From: Vulcanisaeta distributa JCM 11216
GTDB taxonomy: Archaea; Thermoproteota; Thermoprotei; Thermoproteales; Thermocladiaceae
NCBI RefSeq assembly: GCF_001315985.1
Contig: NZ_BBBI01000008.1
Span: 36,737-100,736, forward strand
Reading direction: 5' to 3'
DNA: 64,000 nt
Part shown: piece after piece, positions 21,366 to 31,037 of the stretch
Layout of the letters: each line of letters opens with the position of its first letter
Numbering within the stretch: the first letter of the stretch is position 1
Program-made: the position numbers and the translations under genes
The notes under the pieces: generated by a model
Seen by the model: only the letters and a program-made list of their open reading frames with translations
What the model was told of the DNA's origin: nothing
The model's database searches: none

Positions 21366-21953
21366 TTATGCCGATGATTCGGCCGTGGCGGTAGCACCGC
21401 CAGACTGCTCAATAACCTTATCAAGCTCCTCGAGCCTCTTCTTGATCTCATCCTTGGGAAGGGCTATCTTCAGTAACTTACCATCCTTAATCTCATACTT
21501 AATAACCCTCTCAGACTCATCAAAGACGTACTCAGGGGGCCTAGCCATGTCCTCGGGCTTGAACTTAACTTCATCAAAGTCAACATAGGCGATGTCATGA
21601 ATAGGCGTGGGGATCAAGGCACCGACTGGGCACGCATCAACACAGAAGTGGCACAGTATGCACTCGGTATACCTAATACCTGGGTAGAACTTACCATTGG
21701 GAGCCCTATACATTTGGATGGCATTCACGGGACAGGCCCAGGCACACTGGAAACAGCTTATGCACTTCTTAATATCCAGCATTATCCAACCCCCCCTAAA
21801 CCTCTCAGGAACCCACCTGACCTCGCGTGGGTACTGTATCGTGAGTCTATTTGGCTCCACGACCTCCTTAAACCCCGTGATTAATGCCTTCGCGTGGTAA
21901 ATAATGTCTTCGGCAAGGGTTCCCCCCCTTGGTTGTTTTATCTTTATGACCAC
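21366..21953 (-). CDS. nuoI: NuoI-like 2x[4Fe-4S] ferredoxin subunit of complex I
   Basis: The 195-residue protein has two cluster motifs, CISCFQCAWACP and CILCHFCVDACP. They are embedded in NuoI-type context: 'LTIQYPREVRWVPERFRGGW', 'KCISC...NAIQMY' and 'CPVGALIPT'. NuoI passes electrons between clusters in NADH- or F420/ferredoxin-quinone oxidoreductases. No other complex I gene is beside it, so it is either a detached subunit or belongs to another membrane oxidoreductase. The charged C-terminal tail of about 45 residues is longer than in bacterial NuoI. Confidence 0.8.
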   Translation of the reverse strand: MVIKIKQPRGGTLAEDIIYHAKALITGFKEVVEPNRLTIQYPREVRWVPERFRGGWIMLDIKKCISCFQCAWACPVNAIQMYRAPNGKFYPGIRYTECILCHFCVDACPVGALIPTPIHDIAYVDFDEVKFKPEDMARPPEYVFDESERVIKYEIKDGKLLKIALPKDEIKKRLEELDKVIEQSGGATATAESSA

Positions 21954-22146
21954 GTTGCCTTATTACGCCCTTAAGTATTTTAAGCTTTATGGTGAATCCT
22001 ATTATATAGACCCTGACTATTACAGTGCGCTAATGAATTATGATTATTTTTAATTACCATGAAGAAATTAATTAAAATATCTCGGTAGAACTTAAATAAT
22101 ATACTAAAAACTAATGGTTTTTATTTTTAAGTTTATAATTCATGCC

Positions 22147-23488
22147 TTAGCCCGTCGATACATTGATTACTATTTGTGTTGAGTTAACAATACAGATGTA
22201 TGGCGTTATCTGAACTATGTCAATTGGCCTACCCTCGAGCAGTAAATCCACCCACTTATACACGGGCAGTCCACAAATGCTGAAGGTGTAGAAGGCATTG
22301 GGTGGCAGTAGGACTGGGTATACTAGTACCATGTGCGCATAGCCAATGGGTAGGTACCTAAAGAAGTTATTCGGAGCGAATTGCCTCAGCACTCCGGTGT
22401 AGTAAAGTAGGACTTGTTGATACTCACTGGGTGTGTAGCCTAGGAATAGGGTGCCCATGACTAGGTCCTCCTGCATTTCATAAAGTGCGAACGTGGCGTT
22501 CTTACCAATTGTTTGAAACTCATACTCAAGGCCAAGTAATGGTTCGCCCGTCTCATTAATAATTTCGCGTGCACCAGGAGGCGCTAATTCAAGGTAGCCC
22601 CCAGCTCTGTTCTGTGGTTTGGAAGGTGAAGTGTGGGTTGATTGTTGATGTGAGGCCAGGCCCTGAGTCATCAATTACAATCAAGTGTGAATCATTGAAT
22701 ATCTGTATTGCGTAGTATGACAGCAGTATTGTACCTACGCCACCGGCACTAGACCCTGCAAGGACCACCTGCTTCCAGGGTCCCTGGCTGCCGCCCACCT
22801 CATCGCCATTATTGCATCGACAAAACCAACGTGGTAAGTCGTCACGCAATCCATCATGCCGTTAATGCCAATGCCGCAGTACTCCATGACCCTATCCCCA
22901 GAGAACACATCGCCTGTGTCGTATGGTATGAACACGTATGTCCAGTTCCTAAAGGGATTTAATGGGTTGCTCCTGTTGAATATTCCTGTATATGCGAAGA
23001 GGTCGACCCAGATGTTTGGGTATGTGGCGTTCATGGTTAATACGGTACTGACACCAAGCACCGGGTACCAACAGGTGTAGTAGTCTGTGCATGCACCACC
23101 GGGTTCCAGGAAGACGAGGAGTTTGTCCTCAGTGCCCCTACTCACGAGTATGTAAGTCCTACTACCATTACCAGCTGGCTGGGTATGGGAGCCAAATCAA
23201 GGTCCACTGGGTTCCCTGGCTTGGGTAATTGATGGGTAGGCTACTCAGGCTTGGCATGCCGGCTAATGACGCATTGAATGGGTTTGCATAGTATGGTATT
23301 AGGATTATCCTAAGATCTGTTGTGCAGTTGAGAGGCATGTAGTTGCATTCGTAGGGGGGGGTTATGGTTAAGGATTGGAGCGTGTAGATTGATTGAAGTG
23401 CGTGGGCGCCATGGGCTTGAGCAATTATTATCATTATTGCTAGTATTGATAACACAGTGAGAGCCCTATAGATTCTGTAGTACATCAT
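22147..23488 (-). CDS. Secreted pectin-acetylesterase/Notum-like hydrolase, frame-disrupted
   Basis: A signal peptide (residues about 10-30, ending AQAHGAHA) precedes an alpha/beta-hydrolase with the PAE/Notum signatures 'VFLEPGGACTDYYTCW' (oxyanion region) and 'VLAGSSAGGVGTILLSYY' (nucleophile Ser). Frames change near 23175, near 22785 (CCC; four gives RDPWKQVVLAGSSAGG) and near 22608 (C5; four gives EQSWGYLELAPPG). The family removes acetyl or acyl groups from polysaccharides or proteins outside the cell. The His/Asp partners should lie in the C-terminal third, where 'YAHMVLVYPV' is a candidate. It stands alone in its transcript. Confidence 0.65.
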
Positions 23489-23581
23489 AAGTGTTAATTC
23501 ACGCTTTGTCTTTTAAACTTTATCTATATTTATCCTAAATAGTAGGTAATTAATAAAAGATCTATTCCTCATGGGTAAATA

Positions 23582-23676
23582 TTATTGCCTAGCAATCCAT
23601 ATCAAAGTCACTAGAGTGCATGTTAACGTGGTTATCGAAATAACTACATAAATTATGTATATAGGCTAGGCAATAA
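23582..23676. repeat. 95-bp segment bounded by a perfect 12-bp inverted repeat
   Basis: TTATTGCCTAGC at 23582-23593 is the exact reverse complement of GCTAGGCAATAA at 23665-23676. A smaller palindrome, ACATAA-A-TTATGT, lies inside. No coding frame spans it and no flanking target duplication is visible. It could be a small non-autonomous mobile element, a paired operator or an RNA stem. Confidence 0.4.
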
Positions 23677-23702
23677 GCATGCCGTGAATAAACGCCGATC
23701 AA

Positions 23703-24326
23703 TTATGCAAGCTCAATGCTCTCAACAGGTCTTGCCACAGCCCTATATACATTATTAACCCTCTCAATACCAATATAATGTAATTTCGCTAGCGCTGTAT
23801 TAATTAGTCCGTGTATGTAGCCCTCTGTGAAGGCTGTGTTGAGTTCTTCGTCGAATGGGTTTGTAAATTCGATCCTTATCTCACCTCTCGTTATCTCCAT
23901 GTTTTTGTATATTAATCTATTGTATGCCGTGGCTGTGTATAGGTAGGTTTCTATTGTTGTTATTGGGTCTCCAATCGGTATATCCGTAACTACGGCCTTT
24001 GCGTATTCATAGCCGAGTCTGTAGAGCATTCTTTCTACTTCTTTGGTACCCATCTGTTGTAATACTGCCTTGAGCGACATGAGGAAATGTCTTTGTGAGA
24101 ATGCGAGTGGTGTTATTGATCCGTTGAGTACCTCCAGCGGTTCTACGTCCCTGACCGTGCTCAGGTCATGTATTATCTCATTTATGTGATCCTCTATGTT
24201 TATCATTAGGGTGTATGAGTTTCCGATTATGTTCCTTATGTTAATGCCATGTTTTAGTAATAATGCCGCTATTTCATTAAGTATTCCGGGCCTGTCCCTG
24301 ATCACCTTTATTAATAGCCAAGGCAT
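23703..24326 (-). CDS. ACT-domain protein
   Basis: Residues 1-75 form an ACT domain: 'LLIKVIRDRPGILNEIAALL', 'HGINIRNIIGNSYTLMINI'. ACT domains bind amino acids or small ligands and control enzymes or transcription. Residues 75-207 form an alpha/beta domain with 'FLMSLKAVLQQMGTKEVERM' and 'GEIRIEFTNPFDEELNTAF', which recalls ligand-binding (V4R-like) domains but is not certain. The frame is intact. It stands alone with AT-rich DNA on both sides. Confidence 0.65.
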   Translation of the reverse strand: MPWLLIKVIRDRPGILNEIAALLLKHGINIRNIIGNSYTLMINIEDHINEIIHDLSTVRDVEPLEVLNGSITPLAFSQRHFLMSLKAVLQQMGTKEVERMLYRLGYEYAKAVVTDIPIGDPITTIETYLYTATAYNRLIYKNMEITRGEIRIEFTNPFDEELNTAFTEGYIHGLINTALAKLHYIGIERVNNVYRAVARPVESIELA

Positions 24327-24497
24327 TATTTCTACTTGTTATCTTCCTAGATATAAACCTTAGTATAATATTATTAAAAATACCTACACATGCATTAGCC
24401 AACGTTATTTATTATTTATACTTTTAACCGGGCGTTATTATTATCAAAAGTAAAAGGGAAGAGAGCACACCAGCCCCCCCACGCTGTGTGGGTCCTA

Positions 24498-25482
24498 CTA
24501 CCCAATGCATATGTAATCCCAGTATGCCTGCCCCTGGGATTGAGGAGTATTTGGCAGGTATATTCCGAAGCCCACGTATTGGTAATCCGTATTACCACCA
24601 ACGTAATTAGCCACATTAAGTGAGTAGCCAGTCCACGCGCCCGTGGGTATTTGACCCCCAAAAATGTTGTATAATTTATAATATTGATTGCCTCCACTTG
24701 ACACCGTCAGGCTCTCCACCGCACTATCTATATTACCTACGGCCGAGGAGCTGGGGGGGCTTTGCGTCCCCACTTGCCAGTAGACGACTACTGCGTAGTG
24801 GTTGTTCGTTATCACGAAGAAGAAGGGTATGGCGCCTGTGGTGAATTGTTCAGGGTATACATAGACCGATGCGTCTGGGTAATTACCAACCTTAATACTC
24901 ATCAGGTGGAATACGTTGTAGTAGTACATGATTGTGTACCCATTTGGTGGTGTAGCTGTTGCCATGGCATAGGTGTATATTGGGTTGGGAAGACCATCTA
25001 TCATGCTATTCTGAAGCGCCTCATCGCCGTAACTAAGCCCTAGACCAGCTCTAGGATAAACATAGCTCTGTAGCCAGTTTGTTGTTGCGTTTCCTATGTA
25101 CCCGAACGCCATGTTCTGGCACGTGGTTGGTAATGATGATGTGGTTGTGGATGTTGGTGATTGCTGCACGCTTATTTGTACCGTGGGTACGGTCTCCGTA
25201 TAATTATTCACAAGTACTGTCACTGGTATTGATATGGTTCCAGTACTCGTTATACTGACCGGGATTGATATTGCCGCTACACCGCTTGGCGGCATTATTG
25301 TGCTATTGACCATGGTATTCCCATTCACGTTTGCCATTACCGTGGCGTTCACCCACCCTGTGGAATTATTCGTAAGTAAAACAATGACATTAACGGTACT
25401 TGACACCCCCCTGATAAACGATGGATGGCGCTATTACACTGACCTCTATTGGTCCTCTGTAGAGGTTTATGCCCGGCGTTAA
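24498..25482 (-). CDS. Surface adhesin-like protein of the pilus cluster (5' part frame-disrupted)
   Basis: The visible frame gives a Ser/Thr/Asn-rich beta-protein: a CARDB-like segment (VNVIVLLTNNSTGWVNATV), a Ser/Thr linker and a C-terminal Tyr-rich domain ending 'QAYWDYICIG'. A GGGGGG run at about 25406 breaks the 5' end; with five, the frame extends through 'LYRGPIEVSVIAPSIVYQG' into the 3' end of the upstream pilin-like gene with no start codon between. It may thus be the adhesive tail of that pilin rather than a separate protein. A role at the pilus tip or surface is inferred from context. Confidence 0.5.
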
Positions 25483-25916
25483 GCCGCGCTCGTTGGTACT
25501 AGCACCACTAGGTTACCCACCCCCCCTCCATTTACTAACGTGCTCGGTACCGTTACGTACACCACGCCATCATTAATCACGTAACTGCAGTACTGCATGT
25601 ACTGTACACCGCCTATGTCATACTTACATATGGCCTCTGCATTACTAAGTGGCGCAGCGCCGCTTAGCTTCATGGTGATTACGTAATTACCACCCACAGT
25701 ATTGAAGCCGTTCAATGAGGCACTCACCTCGGTACCTCTAAGGGATTGCAATGACTCTTTCTCCTCAGCCACGTACTTACTGAAGCCGTTGAGTACGGAG
25801 TAGATTACGGCAAGTGATACAATGATTATCATGATTATTATGGCCATTACGTAAAGCTCCCCCCCCAAGCCCCCCCTACTGCCCAAGCCCCCCCTCCTCG
25901 GCCGTGAACCCATCAC
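25479..25916 (-). CDS. Pilin-like protein 3 (class III signal peptide)
   Basis: The basic Gly-rich N-terminus (RRGGLGSRGGLGG, inflated by three 7-8 base C tracts at 25859-25895) is followed by the hydrophobic helix 'LYVMAIIIMIIIVSLAVIYSVL'. This is the layout of archaeal type IV pilin precursors cut by a prepilin peptidase. The head domain is beta-rich with two or three Cys. The gene overlaps the previous pilin by 41 nt. It may run on into the adhesin frame downstream. Confidence 0.6.
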   Translation of the reverse strand: MMGSRPRRGGLGSRGGLGGELYVMAIIIMIIIVSLAVIYSVLNGFSKYVAEEKESLQSLRGTEVSASLNGFNTVGGNYVITMKLSGAAPLSNAEAICKYDIGGVQYMQYCSYVINDGVVYVTVPSTLVNGGGVGNLVVLVPTSAA

Positions 25917-26328
25917 AGGAGACCACCTTAACCAAGTAATTAGTATTATATGGGATATTTAAGTTTGAGTAATTGAGCATAAGCACCTGGCCAGGGCCCA
26001 GCCTAGCCAGTGGGTTCGTTATGCAGTTGCTTGCCACGGCCACTTGGTACGCAGTCGATTCATTAAGTATGTACACGCCGGATATCCCGCATTGCTTGTC
26101 ACCGTAATTGTATAGGGCTATGCTTATTGATGTTATTGAGGAGCCCGTGGTGTTAAATGCCGTGCTCATTATCGAGAACTCGCAGGAACTACTAAACATA
26201 TTCGCAAGTGAGTAACCGAGGGATTCCAAGTAACCGTAGAAGTACCCGAAGATCAATAGGCTCAGGGCCACGGCTATGACCAGCAGTATTGTTGCGCCCA
26301 CGACCTCACTAATGCCGAGGGAGGCCAT
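25876..26328 (-). CDS. Pilin-like protein 2
   Basis: Short N-terminus MASLGISEVVGATILLVIAV: a class III-like signal in which the hydrophobic helix starts within ten residues and carries Glu, typical of archaeal pilins. The head is beta-rich with cysteines (SSSCEF, KQCGIS, SNCITN, VSCDGF) that can form two disulfides. The end is uncertain because of C7 tracts. It is second of three pilin genes in tandem and probably assembled by the ATPase and platform proteins at 27-30 kb. Confidence 0.65.
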   Translation of the reverse strand: MASLGISEVVGATILLVIAVALSLLIFGYFYGYLESLGYSLANMFSSSCEFSIMSTAFNTTGSSITSISIALYNYGDKQCGISGVYILNESTAYQVAVASNCITNPLARLGPGQVLMLNYSNLNIPYNTNYLVKVVSCDGFTAEEGGLGQ

Positions 26329-26382
26329 GGGAGATCACTTATGGCGTGATTTTGATTTAAAGTGCTTAATGTATTCACTTGA

Positions 26383-26874
26383 CTATGATGATGCCACCAC
26401 GGATGTCGTGTACTTAGTGCCTTCTGACGTGACAAATAGTAATTCATAAGTTGTTCCAGAACTTATGCTGCATCCTGTTGTTGAGGTTATTGTTACCTCC
26501 CTCGTTGTTCCAGGGCTTATTTGAACGGGGGTAAATCCTGTTGAGTTTACCAATTCACATATCAAACCGCCATTTGTCGAATTTAATAGGTAAATGCCCG
26601 TTATTGTTACTGTTACTGAGCCTGTGTTTTGGACGTAGGCCGTTAATCCACTAGTTGCTGATAGGCTTGCTGCGACTACCTGGAATTGTTCTGGTGTTGC
26701 CATTGAGCTTACCTTACTTGTTGTTGCGGATAAGTACCCACTGAACCACATGTAGAGTAGTACTGCAGCTACCACGGTAATGACTATCAACAGTATGGCT
26801 GCGACGATTGGCTCTATACCCACGCTCTTCCTATTATTTCTATTTCTGGCCATCAATTCCCTATTTATTTTCAA
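26383..26874 (-). CDS. Major type IV pilin-like protein 1
   Basis: The 163-residue precursor has the archaeal pilin signal 'RKSVGIEPIVAAILLIVITV', with charged residues and Gly before the hydrophobic helix and Glu at +2/+3, and 'VVAAVLLYMWFSGYL' continuing the helix. The head domain is small, Thr/Ser-rich, with a CEL/GCS cysteine pair. It is first of the minus-strand pilin genes, 49 nt after the platform gene, so it belongs to that operon. The most likely initiator is one of the two early Met codons. Confidence 0.7.
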   Translation of the reverse strand: MKINRELMARNRNNRKSVGIEPIVAAILLIVITVVAAVLLYMWFSGYLSATTSKVSSMATPEQFQVVAASLSATSGLTAYVQNTGSVTVTITGIYLLNSTNGGLICELVNSTGFTPVQISPGTTREVTITSTTGCSISSGTTYELLFVTSEGTKYTTSVVASS

Positions 26875-26922
26875 TCTTTTATAAATCTTTCTCTTAATTA
26901 TGGTTATACGTTTACTTAAGTT

Positions 26923-27838
26923 TCATGTCATGCCTAGGTATATTGTTAAGTACATTATGTAATTCATCAATGTGAGTGTTATTATCAATATGGACGCATG
27001 CAGCAAGCCAACAATTGATCTTCCATAGACGATCCTCCCAACTATCACGCCGGCAATTATGGATTGGATTACACCGCTCATTACTATTATTGATGAGAAT
27101 AGCTGGGTGTCGATGGTGGATATTGTTGGCGCTGTGATTGTGCCCGTCGATGTGGTTATCGTTATCCTGCTTATGCTCGGCATCATTAGGTAGATAATTA
27201 TTCCAGCGAGTACTATGTATATTGCCATGACCACGTAAATCAGGGCTAGGTAGGGCTTAACCTGGTTTGCCCTTTCTAGGTAATAACTTACTAGGTCTTC
27301 AAAGGATTTGTAAGCCGTATCTAGCGTTTCCTGAAGTTTCGCCCCCCCTGATTTTACAGCGGTGTCGAGTATTACGGCCAACATTGCCAGATAGTTATTA
27401 CCGAGTTCTTTAGATGCCCTGGTTAGGTCCTCCCTCATCGTTGTTATGCCCATGCTCTCCTTCCTAATGGACTCGGCTATTATCCTGCCAAGCCTACCTT
27501 ACCAGCCCTGGCGAGCGTTTCAGCAATGCCGCTTAGGGGGGGTTGGCCCGAGCTTAAGCCATCCCTTAGCACCCTGATTACGGCGGGCATGTCCATGAGT
27601 ATCTCGTTATTTACTCGCCACAGCCTATACTCGGTGATCGATAGTGGCAGTAACTCGATGGCGATGGCTATGGCAGTTAACGTGACCCCCCCAGTATGCC
27701 GTAGGGTATTGGAACGCTTAGTGCTAATTTACCGATGCTGACTTGGACGTAGGTCTTTGGTAATAACACGTATGATAATGCAATCGTGATGGCCACAACC
27801 CCTATAGTTACTAACCGCAGTGTTACTTCCTTACGCAT
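26923..27838 (-). CDS. TadC/FlaJ-type pilus platform protein, frame-disrupted
   Basis: ATG 27838 starts MRKEVTLRLVTIGVVAITIA. The protein has N-terminal membrane helices, then the T2SSF cytoplasmic segment ('LMDMPAVIRVLRDGLSSGQPP', 'GIAETLARAGKVG', 'LAMLAVILDTAVKSGG') and C-terminal helices. Frame changes are at the C7 near 27686 (five gives YGILGVTLTAIAI) and near 27497. About 305 residues, the size of one half-type platform protein; the other lies at 29394. It anchors the assembly ATPase in the membrane. Transcription is divergent from the ATPase gene, and the pilins lie downstream on the same strand. Confidence 0.7.
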
Positions 27839-27908
27839 ATTAATGCCTTCCAGGAATGCATTTGCTTCAAATTATAAAACTAAACTTTTAAAATTTAAAA
27901 ATTTATAG

Positions 27909-27921
27909 CCTAAAGTTTAGG
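27909..27921. promoter_or_regulatory. Perfect inverted repeat in the divergent pilus promoter (operator candidate)
   Basis: CCTAAA-G-TTTAGG lies between the TATA-like TTTATA (27902-27907) and the GTG start of the ATPase gene at 27931. A related AAACTAAACTTTT block lies at 27877. The region 27839-27930 must hold both divergent promoters, so one bound regulator could control the whole pilus locus. The AbrB protein encoded at 30452 is a possible but unproven candidate. Confidence 0.4.
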
Positions 27922-27930
27922 AATTATACT

Positions 27931-29397
27931 GTGGATAATAAGGGTGCTGAATTAATTGATGAATATGAGATTGTTAAGGGATTGATTGGTGTACTCATTG
28001 TTAGGGACAGAATTACTGGGCTCTATTTATATAACGTGGTTGAGCCGGTACTTAGCGATGGTGCAGGCAGAGTGCTTGCGAGGGCCAGGGAATTGCTCAG
28101 GATGAGTAGTTCATTACCTGGTGATGATAGTGTCGAGAGTTATTTGAAATCACTGGTTGACGAGGCAATGAGTAGATTAAGGGTTAGGTTAAGTGATGAT
28201 GAGTTGAGGAACGTCATGTATTACCTAATGCGGGATACGGTGGGTTATGGTAAAATTGACCCATTGGTTAGGGATGACTATATTGAGGATGTTAATATTA
28301 ATGGTCCAAATAAGCCCGTCTATGTGTGGCATAGTAGGTATGAGCACTTAAGGACTAATATTGTCCTTAGCAATGAGGAGTTGAATAGCCTCGTTGTGAA
28401 GATTAGCCAGAGGGTTGGTAAGAACGTTAGCTCCGCATACCCAATACTAGAGGGATTACTACCCGAGGGCCTCAGGGTTGAGCTTGGGCTTAGGGATGTC
28501 TCGCCCCACGGGCCCATAGTGACCATTAGGAAGTTTAGGGCTAATCCCATAACCATCATTGACTTAGTAACTGACGGTGTCATTAGAGCCGAGGCCTTAG
28601 CGACCCTATGGTTTATGCTTGAGAATGGCATTAGCATGGTCATCATTGGACCAACAGGTGCGGGTAAGACCACATTACTCAATGCGTTGCTGTTCCTCAT
28701 AAGGCCTGAGGCTAGGATAGTGACGATTGAGGACACCAGGGAGATTAACATACCCCCATGAGCAGTGGGTACCACTGGTTGTTAGGGAGTCTGAGACGCC
28801 CAATGTGCAGAGTGTCACGGCATATGACCTAGTCAAGGTCTCAATGAGGATTAGGCCTGATTACCTGGTCGTCGGTGAGTTGAGGGGTGAGGAGGCCTAC
28901 GTCTTCTTCCAGGGACTGGCCAGTGGGCATACCGGCCTTGCCACGATACATGCCAGCTCATTAAACGCGGCCGTGAGGAGGCTGTTGTCTAAGCCCATGA
29001 GTGTTCCTCCAGCCCTGATACCCCCCCTGGCCAACATATTCATATTAATTAATAGGGTGAGGGTTGGCGATAGGATTGCCAGGCGTGTCATGGATATCAG
29101 TGAGCTATTGGATGTGATGAAGGGCGGCCTAAGGGTTAACACCCTGTTTAGGTGGAGCAGGGATAAGGATGAACTTGTCAGGTTAGGTGATAGTGCCTTG
29201 ATCGCTGATCTCGTGAGGATGGGTAGGATACCCCCCAGGAGGAGGTTGATAAGGAGCTTAGGAGGAGGACCGAGATTGTGACTGCCATGGCTAAGTACGG
29301 GTTTAGGTCACCCGACGCAGTGTTTAGGGTCACTAGGAATTACTACGTGGATCCAGAGAGGACCTATAGGACCGTGATTAGTGGTGAATTGCCTTGA
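27931..29397 (+). CDS. Type II/IV secretion-family ATPase (FlaI/TadA-like) for pilus assembly, frame-disrupted
   Basis: Powers pilin extraction and filament growth. An N-terminal domain of about 120 residues precedes 'GYGKIDPLVRDDYIEDVNING', Walker A 'IIGPTGAGKTTLLNALL', the Asp box 'IVTIEDTREINIP', Walker B region 'RIRPDYLVVGELRGEEAY' and His box 'GHTGLATIHASS'. Frames break at C5 28753-28757 (four gives INIPHEQWVPLV) and C6 29231-29236 (four gives GRIPQEEVDKELRRRTEIV). A C7 at 29029 adds one Pro. The stop overlaps the next gene's TTG start by 4 nt. Confidence 0.88.
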
Positions 29398-30291
29398 TTA
29401 ATCCGTTGGCTGCCTATAGGCGTTGGGTGTATGATTACGTCAATAGGCTTTATTTGCTTAGCGGTTACGACTTCAATAGGGACTTCACGGTTGCGGTAGT
29501 CATGTACGCGCCGATGATTATTGTTACGTTAATTGCGGCCTTCGTACTCGCACCAATAAGTGTGGTAAGGAGCCTACTGCTCCTTGCAGTAATTGTATTA
29601 CTCGTTGATTACTTATCAGTGCTTATTTACGCTAATGCAAAGGTCTATGTAAGGTCAAGCCATTTCGAGAGGTATCTATCAAATACACTTATGGTTATGA
29701 TACCACTAATAGCCAGTGGTTTAACGCTCGAGGAATTAATAAGTACCCTGCCAATATTGAGAGAGACCCATACATAGCCAGGGAGTTTAGGTTAATACTC
29801 AGGGATACCAGGGAGGGGGGGGTATGGACGTACTAACCGCGCTTAGGGTGAGCCTTAACAGGGTGCCGTCAAGGACCTACAGCGAGATCTTCAGCCTTAT
29901 AGCCGAGACCTACCTAATCAGCGCTAACTTAGCCGATATACTGATGCTCAAGCTCGAGTACCTAGTCAGGAATAAGTACAATAGGTTGAGGAGCGCGACC
30001 CAGGCGCTTGGTCTGTTCATGGAGATTTACCTGGTCATAGCACTGCTCCTACCAATACTGCTCGTGCTCATTGTAATTACCCTATCACCGTTAGGACCCA
30101 TATACCTAGGGCCAATAACCCTAAGCCCAACACTCGCCCTACTAATAATGACACTCATATACTCGCCAGTGATGGGGGTACGTAATGTACATACTAATCG
30201 ACTCCACGATATCCTCAATAGAATAACTAAACAGCCTTTACCTGATCGGACCCTATATAAATTAAATAAAATTAAGATAATACTATATTGA
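29394..30291 (+). CDS. Second TadC/FlaJ-type platform protein, frame-disrupted
   Basis: TTG 29394 overlaps the ATPase stop (TTGA). Helices at residues about 35-75 precede a cytoplasmic segment ('MIPLIASGLTLEELISTL'). A middle frame gives 'IERDPYIAREFRLILRDTRE', and the last frame (29824-30291) has 'ALRVSLNRVPSRTYSEIF', 'ANLADILMLKLEYLVRNKY' and C-terminal helices. Frame changes fall near 29770 and in the G8 tract at 29815-29822. It is directly coupled to the ATPase, so it is probably the partner that contacts it. Having two platform proteins resembles TadB/TadC-type machines. Confidence 0.7.
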
Positions 30292-30451
30292 CTATATTGA
30301 ATATGATATCCCACTTCCAAAATGTTATAAATAATGAATCAAAAAGAGTTGTCAATTCATTAATAATGTAAAATGATCAATACATTGGTAATAAAATGTA
30401 AAACATTATTTTAAGGTTAAATTTCAATCTCTCTTAATACGGCATATAAAA

Positions 30452-30778
30452 TCATGCTGAGTTAACAAGTTCGGTTTCAGACGCCCTCACAGTCCTCGGC
30501 CTTATCTGAAGTATCTCAATTTGATCCATGGGCCTAATTCCGTATAACTCCCTGACCCTCCTTGGTATCGTAAACTGCCTACTAACCGTATGCCTAGTCC
30601 TAAGCAACAATACATTCCTCAACTCAATAACAAATCCATTGAATGAAATCACTATATCCGCGTACTTAGCCCTCTCAATGCCGAGGGCCCTAACTAAACT
30701 TGCGGGAATGAGGACTTGATTATTCATGTAAATCCTGGCCCTGTAGGGAAGATTATTAATAGGTAATCCTCTACTCAT
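30452..30778 (-). CDS. AbrB/SpoVT-family regulator with two swapped-hairpin domains
   Basis: From ATG 30778 the 108-residue protein contains two AbrB-like units: 'YRARIYMNNQVLIPASLVRA' and 'TVSRQFTIPRRVRELYGIRP'. Each ends in a short 'D(I/Q)xI' strand. AbrB proteins bind DNA as dimers. With two units this could act as a pseudo-dimer. The frame continues upstream without sense, so the ATG is preferred. It sits between the type IV pilus genes and the second filament cluster, which suggests but does not show a role in switching surface structures. Confidence 0.65.
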   Translation of the reverse strand: MSRGLPINNLPYRARIYMNNQVLIPASLVRALGIERAKYADIVISFNGFVIELRNVLLLRTRHTVSRQFTIPRRVRELYGIRPMDQIEILQIRPRTVRASETELVNSA

Positions 30779-31037
30779 ATAATTAAATTCAACTCCAAAA
30801 ATAAAAAGAATTACGCTAAAATCATTAAAAGAGAGTATGATCGAAATGATGAATTGAAAAATATAAAATATATAGATATACGATATAAATATATAAATTA
30901 AATTTAATCCCGGGCTAAAGTATACATAATAAATAGTCACGAAAAATCTCTTTTTACACAACTCAACTAAATAGCATTAATATCAACCTTAAAATGAAAG
31001 AAGGGTTTTTAACTCCATACTAAAAGTCGATGAAGGT

